From Pedobacter kyonggii (GTDB lineage: Bacteria; Bacteroidota; Bacteroidia; Sphingobacteriales; Sphingobacteriaceae), in contig NZ_SIXF01000022.1 of NCBI RefSeq assembly GCF_004310665.1, forward strand, positions 27,405 through 91,404: 64,000 nt of DNA, in the 5' to 3' direction. Positions within the stretch are counted from its first letter, which is position 1; every line of letters starts with the position of its first letter. The notes below the pieces were generated by a model. The model did not search any database and was not told where the DNA came from. It saw only the letters and a program-made list of their open reading frames with translations. Position numbers and translations under genes: made by a program. Below are positions 18,186 to 26,932 of the stretch, in pieces.

Positions 18186-18219
18186 AAAAGCGATTAAAGT
18201 ATAAATAATCGCTTTTTTT
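18186..18219 (+). terminator. terminator after metallo-beta-lactamase
   Basis: AAAGCGATTA at 18187-18196 pairs with TAATCGCTTT at 18206-18215, followed by Ts to 18219. Confidence 0.8.
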
Positions 18220-18261
18220 ATGGGGGCAGTTTAATTTCTTTTAATTTAACAGATGTAACAA

Positions 18262-18612
18262 CTAAGACAAACTCGTAAATGATAGTTTAACCTGATTGTT
18301 TATATTCCGGTGTAAAAGAATATTTTCGAAATCGAGCCCTATGGTTAAATCAATCCAATCTGGATTACAAGATCTTACCAAACGTTCTTTTTGCATGCGT
18401 GTAAACCGACTAATTGATTTAAAACGCAGCAAAGCTTGTGCTTCTGTTTTAAACTCTTCAAAATAAACCAGGCGGGTTAATTGTTGCCCATTATCAAAAA
18501 ATAAGTTTGGCATCTGTTTGTAGAAATCCAGTGTCTTCATTAAATCAGAGCTCATGCCCACGTGCATACTTGTACGATTTCTGTCGGTAACGATATAAAC
18601 AAACTTTTTCAT
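18262..18612 (-). CDS. GIY-YIG family nuclease-like protein
   Basis: A 116-residue protein that begins KKFVYIVTDRNRTSMHVGMSSDL, a diverged GIY-x-YIG core (VYI...HVG), followed by a helix with E-A-x-x-R-F-K-S like the Arg/Glu part of the nuclease site. The central Tyr-Ile-Gly is changed to His-Val-Gly, so activity is uncertain. Stand-alone members in Bacteroidota are of unknown function. It is divergent from a LexA/CI-like repressor with 133 bases between them that hold two palindromes. Confidence 0.75.
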   Translation of the reverse strand: MKKFVYIVTDRNRTSMHVGMSSDLMKTLDFYKQMPNLFFDNGQQLTRLVYFEEFKTEAQALLRFKSISRFTRMQKERLVRSCNPDWIDLTIGLDFENILLHRNINNQVKLSFTSLS

Positions 18613-18634
18613 GATCTTATGTTTAAAACTTAAA

Positions 18635-18649
18635 ACTAAACTATTTAGT
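18635..18649. promoter_or_regulatory. operator-like palindrome 1
   Basis: ACTAAACTATTTAGT, a perfect 6-bp inverted repeat with a 3-base centre, 22 bases upstream of the GIY-YIG start. It shares ACTAA...TTAGT with palindrome 2. Confidence 0.55.
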
Positions 18650-18698
18650 ATACCCTCTTGTAATTCAAAATAATATTACTAACTTTATGAGCATAAAA

Positions 18699-18717
18699 TT
18701 ACTAACTATTTTAGTAA
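18699..18717. promoter_or_regulatory. operator-like palindrome 2
   Basis: TTACTAACTATTTTAGTAA, 7-bp arms with a 5-base centre, 28 bases upstream of the repressor start. A further half site TTACTAAC lies at 18676-18683. Confidence 0.55.
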
Positions 18718-18745
18718 TTCCAAATTTATTTTAAAATTTATTTTT

Positions 18746-19522
18746 ATGTCAAATATTTCAAATAATTTAAAGTACCTCAGGAAGAAAAAAGGCCATACAC
18801 AGCAAAATTTCGCTGATATTATGGAAATTAAGAGATCGCTCATCGGGGCTTACGAGGAAGACCGGGCGGAACCTAAATATGATTTACTAAAAAAAATAGC
18901 CGAATACTTTGATCTTACCATCGATGAATTCATCAATGAGAAAATATCTGACAGCTGGAAACCGAAGCCAAAAAGCCAGGGATCTAACCTAAGGGTACTG
19001 AGTATTTCTGTTGATCAGAACGACCGCGAAAACATAGAACTGGTTCCGGTTAAAGCAAGCGCTGGTTATTTGAACGGTTTTTCTGATCCTCAATACATTA
19101 GCGACCTACCGAAATTTCAACTTCCATTAGCTGCATTAAGACAAGGTACATTTAGGGCTTTTGAAATTATGGGCGATAGTATGTTACCTGTTCAACCAGG
19201 TAGTGTGATTATTGGCGAATACCTGGATAACTGGAATGAAGTAAAAACCGGCGAAACGTACATCGTGATCAGTAAAAATGAAGGCGTAGTATACAAAAGA
19301 GCGGGTAACCGTTTCAGAGAGAATAAAGATTTAAAGCTGATATCAGATAATAAGGTATACGATGCCTATACAATTGCTGCCGACGACATCCTAGAAATCT
19401 GGAAAGCCAAAGCATACATATCTACATCATTGCCTGAGCCTGCACCAGATCCAACAATGGAAACACTTACCCAAATGATGGCACAAATGCAAAAATCAAT
19501 TTCTCAATTAAATAAAAATTAA
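18746..19522 (+). CDS. XRE-HTH / S24 peptidase repressor (LexA/CI-like)
   Basis: A 258-residue regulator. Residues 5-62 form an XRE-type helix-turn-helix (LRKKKGHTQQNFADIMEIKRS). The C-terminus is an S24 domain with Ser145 in EIMGDSMLP, Lys184 in VVYKRAG and an Ala106-Gly107 pair in VKASAGYLNG, the position of the LexA/CI self-cleavage bond. All parts for RecA-stimulated autocleavage are therefore present, though the fold alone does not prove it. A Gln/Met-rich helical tail ends the protein. Two palindromes in the shared upstream region suggest that it represses itself and the divergent GIY-YIG gene. Confidence 0.87.
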   Translation: MSNISNNLKYLRKKKGHTQQNFADIMEIKRSLIGAYEEDRAEPKYDLLKKIAEYFDLTIDEFINEKISDSWKPKPKSQGSNLRVLSISVDQNDRENIELVPVKASAGYLNGFSDPQYISDLPKFQLPLAALRQGTFRAFEIMGDSMLPVQPGSVIIGEYLDNWNEVKTGETYIVISKNEGVVYKRAGNRFRENKDLKLISDNKVYDAYTIAADDILEIWKAKAYISTSLPEPAPDPTMETLTQMMAQMQKSISQLNKN

Positions 19523-19601
19523 CACTTTTTTAACAAAGGCCGATTAAACCGTTTGCATTTTTATGTATCTATTGTTTTAACAAACACATAAAAAACATAA
19601 C

Positions 19602-20054
19602 ATGAAAAAGGCAATTTTAACAATAGCAATTGCAGTAATGGGATTAACCGCTGCATTTGCTCAAGACACTACAAAGAGAACAAGAAGGGCAATGCCTAAA
19701 ATGACTGCCGAGCAAAGAGCAGAAAAGGTAACCGCCAGATTAGAGAAACAGTTAAGCCTAACCGCTGATCAAAAAACCAAAATTTATGCCATTGAATTGG
19801 AAAACGCAAAGAAAATGGAGGCTTGGAGATCTGCTGATCAAGGCGATATGAAAGGTAAAATGAAAGAACGTAAAGCAGCTATTGATGAGCAAAAAGCTAA
19901 AATAGATGGCATTTTAACTGCTGAACAAAAAACAAAAATGGATGCTTTCCGTGCGGAAGCCAAAGAAAAAGGAGAGAAAATGAGAAAAGGAATGGGTGGA
20001 AGAGGTAAAAAAGACAAAGCACCCGTAGTTTCTAATCCTCCTGCTCAAGGATAA
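19602..20054 (+). CDS. exported LTxxQ-motif (Spy-like) protein
   Basis: A 150-residue protein with a clean signal peptide ending AFAQ. The mature part is highly charged helix with two LTxxQ-type motifs, LSLTADQKTKI and ILTAEQKTKM, as in Spy/CpxP-like periplasmic proteins, and a basic Gly/Lys/Pro tail (GMGGRGKKDKAP). Such proteins act as periplasmic chaperones or stress sensors; that role is inferred here. A strong terminator follows, so it is likely monocistronic. Confidence 0.75.
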   Translation: MKKAILTIAIAVMGLTAAFAQDTTKRTRRAMPKMTAEQRAEKVTARLEKQLSLTADQKTKIYAIELENAKKMEAWRSADQGDMKGKMKERKAAIDEQKAKIDGILTAEQKTKMDAFRAEAKEKGEKMRKGMGGRGKKDKAPVVSNPPAQG

Positions 20055-20087
20055 ATAGCTCAAACATTAATTAATTATATTTTTGAA

Positions 20088-20117
20088 AGCGTTCCGATTA
20101 TTCGGGGCGCTTTTTTT
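20088..20117 (+). terminator. terminator after LTxxQ protein
   Basis: AGCGTTCCGA at 20088-20097 pairs with TCGGGGCGCT at 20102-20111 (two G-U pairs), followed by seven T. Confidence 0.8.
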
Positions 20118-20128
20118 ACTTTTGACCA

Positions 20129-21250
20129 ATGAGCAAAATTGAACAGTTTCTTAACGGCAAACTTCAGGAACGAAAAAATAACCTTTCGATCAGGAATTTA
20201 TCGACGAACATCCCTCCTTTTGATTTTTGTTCTAATGATTATTTAGGTTTTGCCAGATCTAGTGAATTAAAAAAACTGATTAATGATAATATTGAAAACC
20301 TCCCCAATTATCTAAATGGTGCCGGAGGTTCTCGTCTTTTAAGCGGAAATACACAATATATTGAAGAAACTGAACAGTTTATTGCCGATTTCCACCTGGC
20401 TGAAAGTGGATTGATCTTTAACTCTGGTTATGATACCAATGTAGGGCTATTATCAAGCATCCCACAACGCGGCGACACCATTATTACTGACGAATTGATT
20501 CACGCCAGCATTATAGATGGCTGCAGGTTAAGCCATGCTACACGTTATAAATTTCTTCATAACGATATAAACGATCTTGAAACCAAACTGAAACTGGCAA
20601 AAGGAAATATATTTGTAGCGGTAGAAAGCGTTTATTCTATGGATGGAGATATTGCACCATTAATAGAGATAGCGAATCTTTGCGAGCATTACCATGCCAA
20701 CCTGATTGTAGATGAAGCTCATGCTACAGGAGTTTTTGGTGCAAGCGGCAGCGGATTGATCAACCAACTTAACCTAACCAGTAAGGTATTTGCACGAATT
20801 GTAACCTTTGGAAAAGCCTTGGGCGTACACGGAGCCATTATTTTAGGAAGTAAAAACTTACGCCATTACCTTATTAATTTTGCAAGATCGTTCATTTACA
20901 CCACAGCTGCTCCCATTCATAATATAGTTGCAGCTAGATCGGCATACCAACACTTAAATAAAATTGATCAGCAGCTGATTCATCAAAAAATTGCATTGTT
21001 TAGAAAAATGTTAAAAGAGCAAAACATTAATGCACTTGATAGCGAAAGTTCTATTCAGGGTATTTTGTTTTCATCAAATGAAACGACTAAACTGGCCGCT
21101 ACGGCACTGCAAAGCAAAGGTTTTGATGTACGGGCAATATTAAGCCCAACGGTGGCTTCAGGGAAAGAAAGGCTGAGAATCTGTCTACACAATTTTAATA
21201 CCGACGAGGAAATTATTTCGTTGGTTAATCATCTTAAAGAATTGAATTAA
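20129..21250 (+). CDS. bioF: 8-amino-7-oxononanoate synthase
   Basis: A 373-residue PLP enzyme of the alpha-oxoamine synthase family that joins pimeloyl-ACP/CoA and alanine in biotin synthesis. It shows FCSNDYLGF at about 33-41, GAGGSRLLSGN at 65-74, the PLP-stacking and aspartate segment VDEAHATG around 194-201, and the PLP lysine Lys229 in TFGKALGVHG. The neighbour bioD begins on the next base, which supports BioF over the related glycine C-acetyltransferase. bioA, bioB and bioC are not in the window. Confidence 0.92.
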   Translation: MSKIEQFLNGKLQERKNNLSIRNLSTNIPPFDFCSNDYLGFARSSELKKLINDNIENLPNYLNGAGGSRLLSGNTQYIEETEQFIADFHLAESGLIFNSGYDTNVGLLSSIPQRGDTIITDELIHASIIDGCRLSHATRYKFLHNDINDLETKLKLAKGNIFVAVESVYSMDGDIAPLIEIANLCEHYHANLIVDEAHATGVFGASGSGLINQLNLTSKVFARIVTFGKALGVHGAIILGSKNLRHYLINFARSFIYTTAAPIHNIVAARSAYQHLNKIDQQLIHQKIALFRKMLKEQNINALDSESSIQGILFSSNETTKLAATALQSKGFDVRAILSPTVASGKERLRICLHNFNTDEEIISLVNHLKELN

Positions 21251-21859
21251 ATGGCTAAATATTTTATCACAGGCATTGGAACGGGCATCGGAAAAACATT
21301 AGTCAGTGCCATTTTAACCGAAAAACTAAAAGCTGATTATTGGAAACCGATCCAATCGGGAGATCTAGATATTAGCGATAGCATAACGATCAGCAGTTTA
21401 ATTAGCAATACAACTACGGTTGTCCATCCTGAAAGCTACAGGTTAACACAACCTCTCTCACCGCATTTATCAGCGAGATTAGATGATATTGAGATTGATC
21501 TGAACAAAATCAACATGCCTTCAACGGATAACAATCTGATTATTGAAGGTGCTGGCGGCTTAATGGTACCCCTAAACGAAAAAGAGCTGATTATCAACCT
21601 GATTAAAAAGTTGAATATTGAAGTGATACTGGTCTCACAAAATTACCTAGGAAGTATTAACCACACGCTTTTATCGATCAATCTGCTTAAACAGTACGAG
21701 ATTCCGATTAAAGGCATCATTTTTAATGGCGACGAGAATGTGGAAACGGAAAGATATATCCAGCAATATACCAAAATAAAAAAGCTAGGCAATATACCTA
21801 GCTTCAGCGATATCGATAAAGATAAAGTGAAAGCAGCAGGCCAGAATCTTTTTCTTTAA
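21251..21859 (+). CDS. bioD: dethiobiotin synthase
   Basis: A 202-residue ATPase that closes the ureido ring of dethiobiotin from 7,8-diaminopelargonate, CO2 and ATP. The P-loop GIGTGIGKT is at 8-16, WKPIQSGD follows at about 31-38, and the EGAGGLMVPL block near 100 is typical. It starts directly after the bioF stop, so the two are translated as a pair. The protein is a little shorter than E. coli BioD but has all the motifs. Confidence 0.93.
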   Translation: MAKYFITGIGTGIGKTLVSAILTEKLKADYWKPIQSGDLDISDSITISSLISNTTTVVHPESYRLTQPLSPHLSARLDDIEIDLNKINMPSTDNNLIIEGAGGLMVPLNEKELIINLIKKLNIEVILVSQNYLGSINHTLLSINLLKQYEIPIKGIIFNGDENVETERYIQQYTKIKKLGNIPSFSDIDKDKVKAAGQNLFL

Positions 21860-21913
21860 TTGGTTTCGAAAAAACAAAATTATCTCTACCAATTACATAT
21901 TCTAAAAATCAGG

Positions 21914-22032
21914 CGTCATTCCCGCGCAGGCGGGAATCTTAAAACATATTGCATTACGATTATTCATAAGTTTTCCTTTTTTCGGAGGCATTCATGAGCA
22001 CTCCGTGGTTCCCAATCAAGTTGGGAATGACG
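21914..22032. repeat. GTCAT two-hairpin repeat, copy 3 (CCCGC type)
   Basis: CGTCATTCCCGCGCAGGCGG then GAATCTT on the left; TTCCCAATCAAGTTGGGAA then TGACG on the right. The centre contains GGCATTCATGAGC, also found inside copy 12. Confidence 0.75.
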
Positions 22033-22065
22033 CACCGCCGAAACCTATTGCTGCAGACTCAATAT

Positions 22066-22761
22066 TTATTTCTCAGTTAAATAACCAGACTTTTTAAGAA
22101 AATCTGCCCAAACCTGGTATCCTGCTGAAATAAGGTGTAAACCATCTTTGGTAAGTTCTGCCCTTAAATGTTTGTCCTGATCGGTAAAATTTGGATACAG
22201 ATCAATAACTGTTACATTTTTAGCTGCAAATTTCCTGATTTCATCATTTAACCACAAAATATGCTCATCCTTACCGTAATGGTTTTTAAATTTTTCGAAA
22301 GCACTGTTCACTGGTAAAAGCGTATTAAAATAGATGTGTGTTTTCTTAGAACCTTTTCTGATTCTGGCAATCATGGTTTTATAATTTCTTAAGATCACAC
22401 TATCTGGAATATTCCGGGAGATATCATTTATACCAATCAGGATAAAAACCTTTGTTGGTTTACCATCAATTATATCTTGCAAACGTTCTAAAACACCGAA
22501 AGTAATATCGCCAGAAATCCCCCTGTTTTTTGCCTGAGGAAGATCTAAAAGTTTAGCCCAATCCGTGCCAGCGGTAATGCTGTTACCCAAAAAGACAATA
22601 TCTTTTTTAGATTTTGGATCAGCTTTAAACTTAGCCACCAGCTCAACATATTTCCCAGGGCGGTAAGTGCTGTCCCATTTTACTACCTGAGCCGTAGCTG
22701 CTGTAAAACTCAGGGTAAATACAACAACGATTACCAATAACTTGCTAAAAAGTGCTTTCAT
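22066..22761 (-). CDS. exported SGNH/GDSL-family hydrolase
   Basis: A 231-residue exported esterase-like protein (signal to about residue 24). The four SGNH blocks are clear: GNSIT with nucleophile Ser61, Gly81 in NRGISGD, Asn112 in GIND, and D206GLH209. Close relatives act on acetyl esters of sugars or on lipids such as platelet-activating factor; the substrate here is not shown. It is the last gene of the SusCD locus, 27 bases after the phosphodiesterase, which suggests removal of acyl or acetyl groups from the same phospho-compound (inference). Confidence 0.88.
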   Translation of the reverse strand: MKALFSKLLVIVVVFTLSFTAATAQVVKWDSTYRPGKYVELVAKFKADPKSKKDIVFLGNSITAGTDWAKLLDLPQAKNRGISGDITFGVLERLQDIIDGKPTKVFILIGINDISRNIPDSVILRNYKTMIARIRKGSKKTHIYFNTLLPVNSAFEKFKNHYGKDEHILWLNDEIRKFAAKNVTVIDLYPNFTDQDKHLRAELTKDGLHLISAGYQVWADFLKKSGYLTEK

Positions 22762-22788
22762 ATTATATTTTTATAAAGGCCTAAAATA

Positions 22789-23688
22789 CTATTTTGCCTG
22801 AACTAAAATATCCGGATAATCGGAAATAATACCATCAACGTTTAAGGTTTTTAATTTCTGAATATCGGCTAAGGTATTGGCAGTCCAGGGAATGATTTTT
22901 ACACCATCTGCATGTGCTTTTTTAACCAGTTCTTCATTCACCATTTGCCAAACCGGACTTAAAATAAAGGGTTTATAACCTAAATCGGCAATATTTTCCT
23001 CATATGTTTTTTTATTGGCAACCAAAAAAGAGGTTTTCATTTTTGGGTACTTTTTATGGATGATCTGGATCGTCCTTTTATCAAAAGATTGGATCACTAC
23101 AAAATCGGCGATCTTTTTCTTCATAACCACATCCATTAAAAGCTTAACAAACTCTTCGGGTTCAGGATTGGTAATACCATCACCACTCTCGCTACATTTA
23201 GTTTCGATATTATAGAATAACTGCTTATTTTTATTGACTTTAATATCGTGCTGAACCGCATCTATCAGGTCAGAAAGTAAAGGAAGATATGTTTTTTCTT
23301 TCTTCTGTTGAGGAAATAGCCCATAATATTTGGTCCCCAAATCAAACTTTTTAATGTCAGCGTAATTCATTCCGAAAATAGGATATTTCTTGGCATCTGT
23401 TACAGGAATCTCTTTCCCTTCGGGTGTAAGCATAAATGCCGGACTTAGATAGTCATCGTGCGTTACTACTACTTTACCGTCTTTAGAGATATGGGTATCC
23501 ATTTCCAAAGTGGTAATACCATCGATTTTCATGGCATTCAACATGGCCTCAATGGTATTCTCAGGCATTAAACCACGTCCGCCACGGTGCGCTTCTGCAC
23601 TAAATGCAGGAAATTTAACTTCCTGGCTAAATGATTTAACTGCAAATGCAGATAATAAAATAAAAATTGCTGCTGTATTAAGTTTCAT
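22789..23688 (-). CDS. exported glycerophosphodiester phosphodiesterase
   Basis: The likely start is the ATG at 23688 (an earlier in-frame start lies in a repeat hairpin), giving 299 residues with a signal ending FSQ. The GDPD core is intact: AHRGGRGLMPENT with His34, Arg35 and Glu43, LEMDTHISKDG with Glu62 and Asp64, and VVTHDD with His77. Such enzymes release glycerol 3-phosphate and an alcohol from deacylated phospholipids or teichoic acid. The 184 bases upstream hold hairpin repeats. Confidence 0.9.
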   Translation of the reverse strand: MKLNTAAIFILLSAFAVKSFSQEVKFPAFSAEAHRGGRGLMPENTIEAMLNAMKIDGITTLEMDTHISKDGKVVVTHDDYLSPAFMLTPEGKEIPVTDAKKYPIFGMNYADIKKFDLGTKYYGLFPQQKKEKTYLPLLSDLIDAVQHDIKVNKNKQLFYNIETKCSESGDGITNPEPEEFVKLLMDVVMKKKIADFVVIQSFDKRTIQIIHKKYPKMKTSFLVANKKTYEENIADLGYKPFILSPVWQMVNEELVKKAHADGVKIIPWTANTLADIQKLKTLNVDGIISDYPDILVQAK

Positions 23689-23710
23689 ATTTAGAAGGGA
23701 TTTTATAGTG

Positions 23711-23734
23711 GCGTCTGATGTTACCATCAGACGC
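23711..23734. repeat. GTG-stem-TTAC hairpin repeat (family 2)
   Basis: GCGTCTGATG pairs perfectly with CATCAGACGC around the loop TTAC. It lies 23 bases before the phosphodiesterase start. Confidence 0.65.
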
Positions 23735-23784
23735 TGTCAATCTATTTTAAATTTAATTTTAGAAAGAGACTTTTAAAGATCCAG

Positions 23785-23852
23785 CCAGATGGTAAAATCT
23801 GGTAGCACTGACATTTTTGAAATTAGCATTTGTCGGATGGTAACATCCGACA
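23785..23852. repeat. family 2 hairpin pair
   Basis: CCAGAT/ATCTGG at 23785-23802 and TGTCGGATG/CATCCGACA at 23831-23852 with loop GTAA (TTAC on the other strand). The stem differs from that at 23711, but loop and flanking GCAC/GTGC are kept. Confidence 0.6.
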
Positions 23853-23872
23853 GCACGGAACAGATAAGGACG

Positions 23873-25282
23873 TTACGCATTAATTTCTGTCTCAAATTTT
23901 TCTCCGAAGCGGTCGGTAGCAACAACCTTTACTTTTTTAACCGATGGTTCAAAATGCGCCAAAAACAAATGATCTGTTGATCTTGGCTCTACAAATGATC
24001 TCGGGTTTGGAAGTTTATCACCTTTGTACAATTTAAGGGCTAAAGGATCAAATCCATCTTGTTGAGCCAATGCACCCATGGCTTTTCCATCCAGAAAATA
24101 TTCAACTTTCCATTCAGGATCATAATTCCAAACGTTGGCAATTAACCTTTTCTGATTGGTTAAGGTATCTACATAAATATCAAGCTGTTCTTTTCGATCT
24201 CTTCCGGTAGATTTATAGTACCATTTCAAATTGGTTCCATCTACTTCATAAACGCCATAGCCACGCGGCGTGCCATCTTCACAAATCGGGCCTGTCCACC
24301 AGCCACCACAAACGGTGCCATGGTTATGTTCGTAAATACCGTTCTTGATTACATTTTTATTAAAATGTGTATGGCCCGACATGATATGTACATTTTTGAA
24401 ATCTTTTAATACGGCGTAAAAATCTTCATTATTTTTAACAGCATTATGTACCGGAATATGGAGGCAGATAATCAGTAATGCATCTTTAGGAACCAGTTGA
24501 AGATCTTTAGCCAACCATTCTAACTGAGTTGGGGTAATGTAGCCATCATAAGTTCTTTCTACCCCTAAATAACGTACATCATCTAAAACCACGTAATGCG
24601 CTTTCCCTCTGTTAAAAGAATAATAAGTTGGGCCATAATGTGCTTGAAAAGTCCGGTCAGAGGTTTCATCACCTCCTTGCCTGTAATCCTGATCATGGTT
24701 TCCTAATGCCTGAAAAAATGGAATCCCGATTTTGGCAATAGCCTCATCATATGCAGGAAAGAGATCAAAATTATCCCACACTAAATCTCCTACACCGATT
24801 CCGTGAACAGGTGTTTTTCCCATTGCTTTTACTACTTCTCTTGTATCAGGAACCGAAGTTTCCATCATTTGCTGAACATCCTTTTTATTCTTCACCTGAG
24901 GATCTGCCCAAATGATAAAATTATGTCTGTTATCATTTTGTTTTAGCGGCTTAAGATCGAAGTTTAACTTACCAGCTGTATCTGGTTTGTAATAATGGCG
25001 CGCAATGCTGCTTTCTGTTTTAAACTCGTAACCTGAAGGTGTACTGATCCAAACAAAACGGGCCAGCTCATGGAGTTGGATCTGATAATTACCCGTTTTA
25101 TCGCTCTGCACTACGCTGTAGCCGTCTGAAACTACAACTCCGGCAACAGCTTTGCCTTTGCTGGTAACCATTCCGCTCACCAATCCATCTACTGAGAATA
25201 ATGAAGATGGAAACGATTTTAAACTAACAAATAAGGTTGTGGTTAATAAAGTTGATTTTTGTATAAAGGATCTTCTATTCAT
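23873..25282 (-). CDS. exported calcineurin-like metallophosphoesterase
   Basis: The start is set to the ATG at 25282 (MNRRSFIQKS), giving 469 residues with a Tat-like or Sec signal. An N-terminal carboxypeptidase-regulatory-like beta domain (GLVSGMVTSKGKAVAGVVVS) comes first, then the phosphoesterase core: WADPQ (Asp127, with Gln where DxH is usual), VGDLVWD (Asp166), GNHD at 194-197, CLHIPVH and SGHTH. A C-terminal MetallophosC-like beta domain ends it. It may cleave phosphomonoesters or diesters in the periplasm. It stands 67 bases after the DUF5689 gene in the SusCD locus. Confidence 0.88.
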   Translation of the reverse strand: MNRRSFIQKSTLLTTTLFVSLKSFPSSLFSVDGLVSGMVTSKGKAVAGVVVSDGYSVVQSDKTGNYQIQLHELARFVWISTPSGYEFKTESSIARHYYKPDTAGKLNFDLKPLKQNDNRHNFIIWADPQVKNKKDVQQMMETSVPDTREVVKAMGKTPVHGIGVGDLVWDNFDLFPAYDEAIAKIGIPFFQALGNHDQDYRQGGDETSDRTFQAHYGPTYYSFNRGKAHYVVLDDVRYLGVERTYDGYITPTQLEWLAKDLQLVPKDALLIICLHIPVHNAVKNNEDFYAVLKDFKNVHIMSGHTHFNKNVIKNGIYEHNHGTVCGGWWTGPICEDGTPRGYGVYEVDGTNLKWYYKSTGRDRKEQLDIYVDTLTNQKRLIANVWNYDPEWKVEYFLDGKAMGALAQQDGFDPLALKLYKGDKLPNPRSFVEPRSTDHLFLAHFEPSVKKVKVVATDRFGEKFETEINA

Positions 25283-25349
25283 TGATATTAAATGATGTGG
25301 ATTTAAAATCAATGGTTCTCATCCATTACTAAAGATGAGAACCACTAGA

Positions 25350-26906
25350 TTAATTTGTTACTTGAGTAACATCGGCTCCTGATTCTATTTCACTTACAGG
25401 AGTAGTTAACGACATTTGATAATATACAGCCCCCCTTGCAGTAGTCCAGGTTTTTGTTGTTGCATTAAACGATCCGCCTAATTTTAAAAACAGACCTAAA
25501 TCTGCTACCGCAGCATGAGGAATAATATATTGATTGGTACCTTGAAAAAAGAAAGGCTGAGCAGTAGATGTTGCCGGATCAACTGGATTGTAATGATCAT
25601 TTTTAACGATACGGTAACCATAATTGTCTACACTATTGAAAAGCGTTGTTTTACCTGTACCACCAAAAAAGACTACATCCAGGGGAACTGATTCTTCATT
25701 TATAATCGTTCCTTCGAAAACAGCTACCCCACCAGCGTTACCGCTATTCGGGAATATACCACCATTTTTAGAGCCGAATCCATCACCATCGTTGGTTACG
25801 TAAGCAATGGATCTGATCCATTTTGAAGTACTCAATGAAGTAGAATTTGCACCGTTAATGCGTTGATTACTACCACCAACATAGAAAAATTCTCCTTTTG
25901 CTACTGTACCGCTGGTTAAATTAAACTTATAAGTTCTTCCACCTCCAGTTGCCCAACCTCCGGCTGGTGCAGTACCCGCATAAGGAGCAGCAGTACCAGC
26001 ATTGGTACAGGTAATAACAGAAAGTGAGTTTTTGGTAAAATCTATATCCTTTGTTGCTCTAAATTGGATATATTCATAATTCCCATCGCCACCCTTAGCA
26101 TCAGCAACGATACCTGTTATCACTACAGGGAAAACGCCTAAGCCTGGGCCATTTGGATTTGGAGGAGCAACTCTTTCTGTAATATCTGTTGATACTCTAG
26201 GCCAAAGCTGAATTGGCGTTCTGTTTGGGATTTCATTATTAATGAACACAATTCCTGTAAATGTAGCTCCAGCAGGAAGCGCTGTAGTTGCATAATTAGC
26301 CGTCGCCTCAGTATGCAAAATTATACTATCTGCTCCATTTACAACGCTTTTATCCCCAATAAAACTATCGCCAAAAGCTGGCAAAGGATTAACTAAACCA
26401 GACTTTATTTGTACCAATGTGCTCTCATATTCATCTGGTTTAAGTCCAATATTATAACTGGATGCAGTTTGTATATTGATCCTGTTGTTAGAAGAAATCT
26501 TCGCAATTGATGCATCTGTAAGTCCGCTAATCTGTAATGATCCCTTCACACGCTTAAGAGAACTTCCTTCAACTTTTATAAGCAGAGAATCGCCTGGCTT
26601 ATAAATCGAGGAATTTTCAAGATTCAGGACCAAGCCTCGTATCCTGCCTTTTCTTGTACTTTGGATCACTACCGTTTTCGGAGGAACATTTCCAGAATCG
26701 GCATTAGAAATTACAACCCCGGTAATAGAACCAGCACCAGTAAGTGACTCTTTATCAATAATCAGATCGGTACCTTTATACAGGCTTCTTACGTCTTCGA
26801 TGTAGGTAATTGTACTCACTGTTCCTGCAGCAAAATCATGCTTTTTACATCCAGCGAAAGCAAAAATGACGGCAGTTATGTAAATGTATAAATATCTATT
26901 TTTCAT
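25350..26906 (-). CDS. DUF5689 domain lipoprotein
   Basis: A 518-residue surface-lipoprotein candidate with lipobox AFAGC20. The N-terminal half (about 30-235) matches the DUF5689 layout, with SITGVVISNADSGN and OB-like strands such as PGDSLLIKVEG. The C-terminal half is strand- and Gly/Thr-rich (APAGGWATGGGRTYKF) and may be a carbohydrate- or ligand-binding fold. DUF5689 proteins are common next to SusCD pairs with exported phosphatases or nucleases in Bacteroidota. The role is probably surface capture of substrate (inference). Confidence 0.8.
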   Translation of the reverse strand: MKNRYLYIYITAVIFAFAGCKKHDFAAGTVSTITYIEDVRSLYKGTDLIIDKESLTGAGSITGVVISNADSGNVPPKTVVIQSTRKGRIRGLVLNLENSSIYKPGDSLLIKVEGSSLKRVKGSLQISGLTDASIAKISSNNRINIQTASSYNIGLKPDEYESTLVQIKSGLVNPLPAFGDSFIGDKSVVNGADSIILHTEATANYATTALPAGATFTGIVFINNEIPNRTPIQLWPRVSTDITERVAPPNPNGPGLGVFPVVITGIVADAKGGDGNYEYIQFRATKDIDFTKNSLSVITCTNAGTAAPYAGTAPAGGWATGGGRTYKFNLTSGTVAKGEFFYVGGSNQRINGANSTSLSTSKWIRSIAYVTNDGDGFGSKNGGIFPNSGNAGGVAVFEGTIINEESVPLDVVFFGGTGKTTLFNSVDNYGYRIVKNDHYNPVDPATSTAQPFFFQGTNQYIIPHAAVADLGLFLKLGGSFNATTKTWTTARGAVYYQMSLTTPVSEIESGADVTQVTN

Positions 26907-26932
26907 AAAATTATCTCTTTAAAATGTATTTT

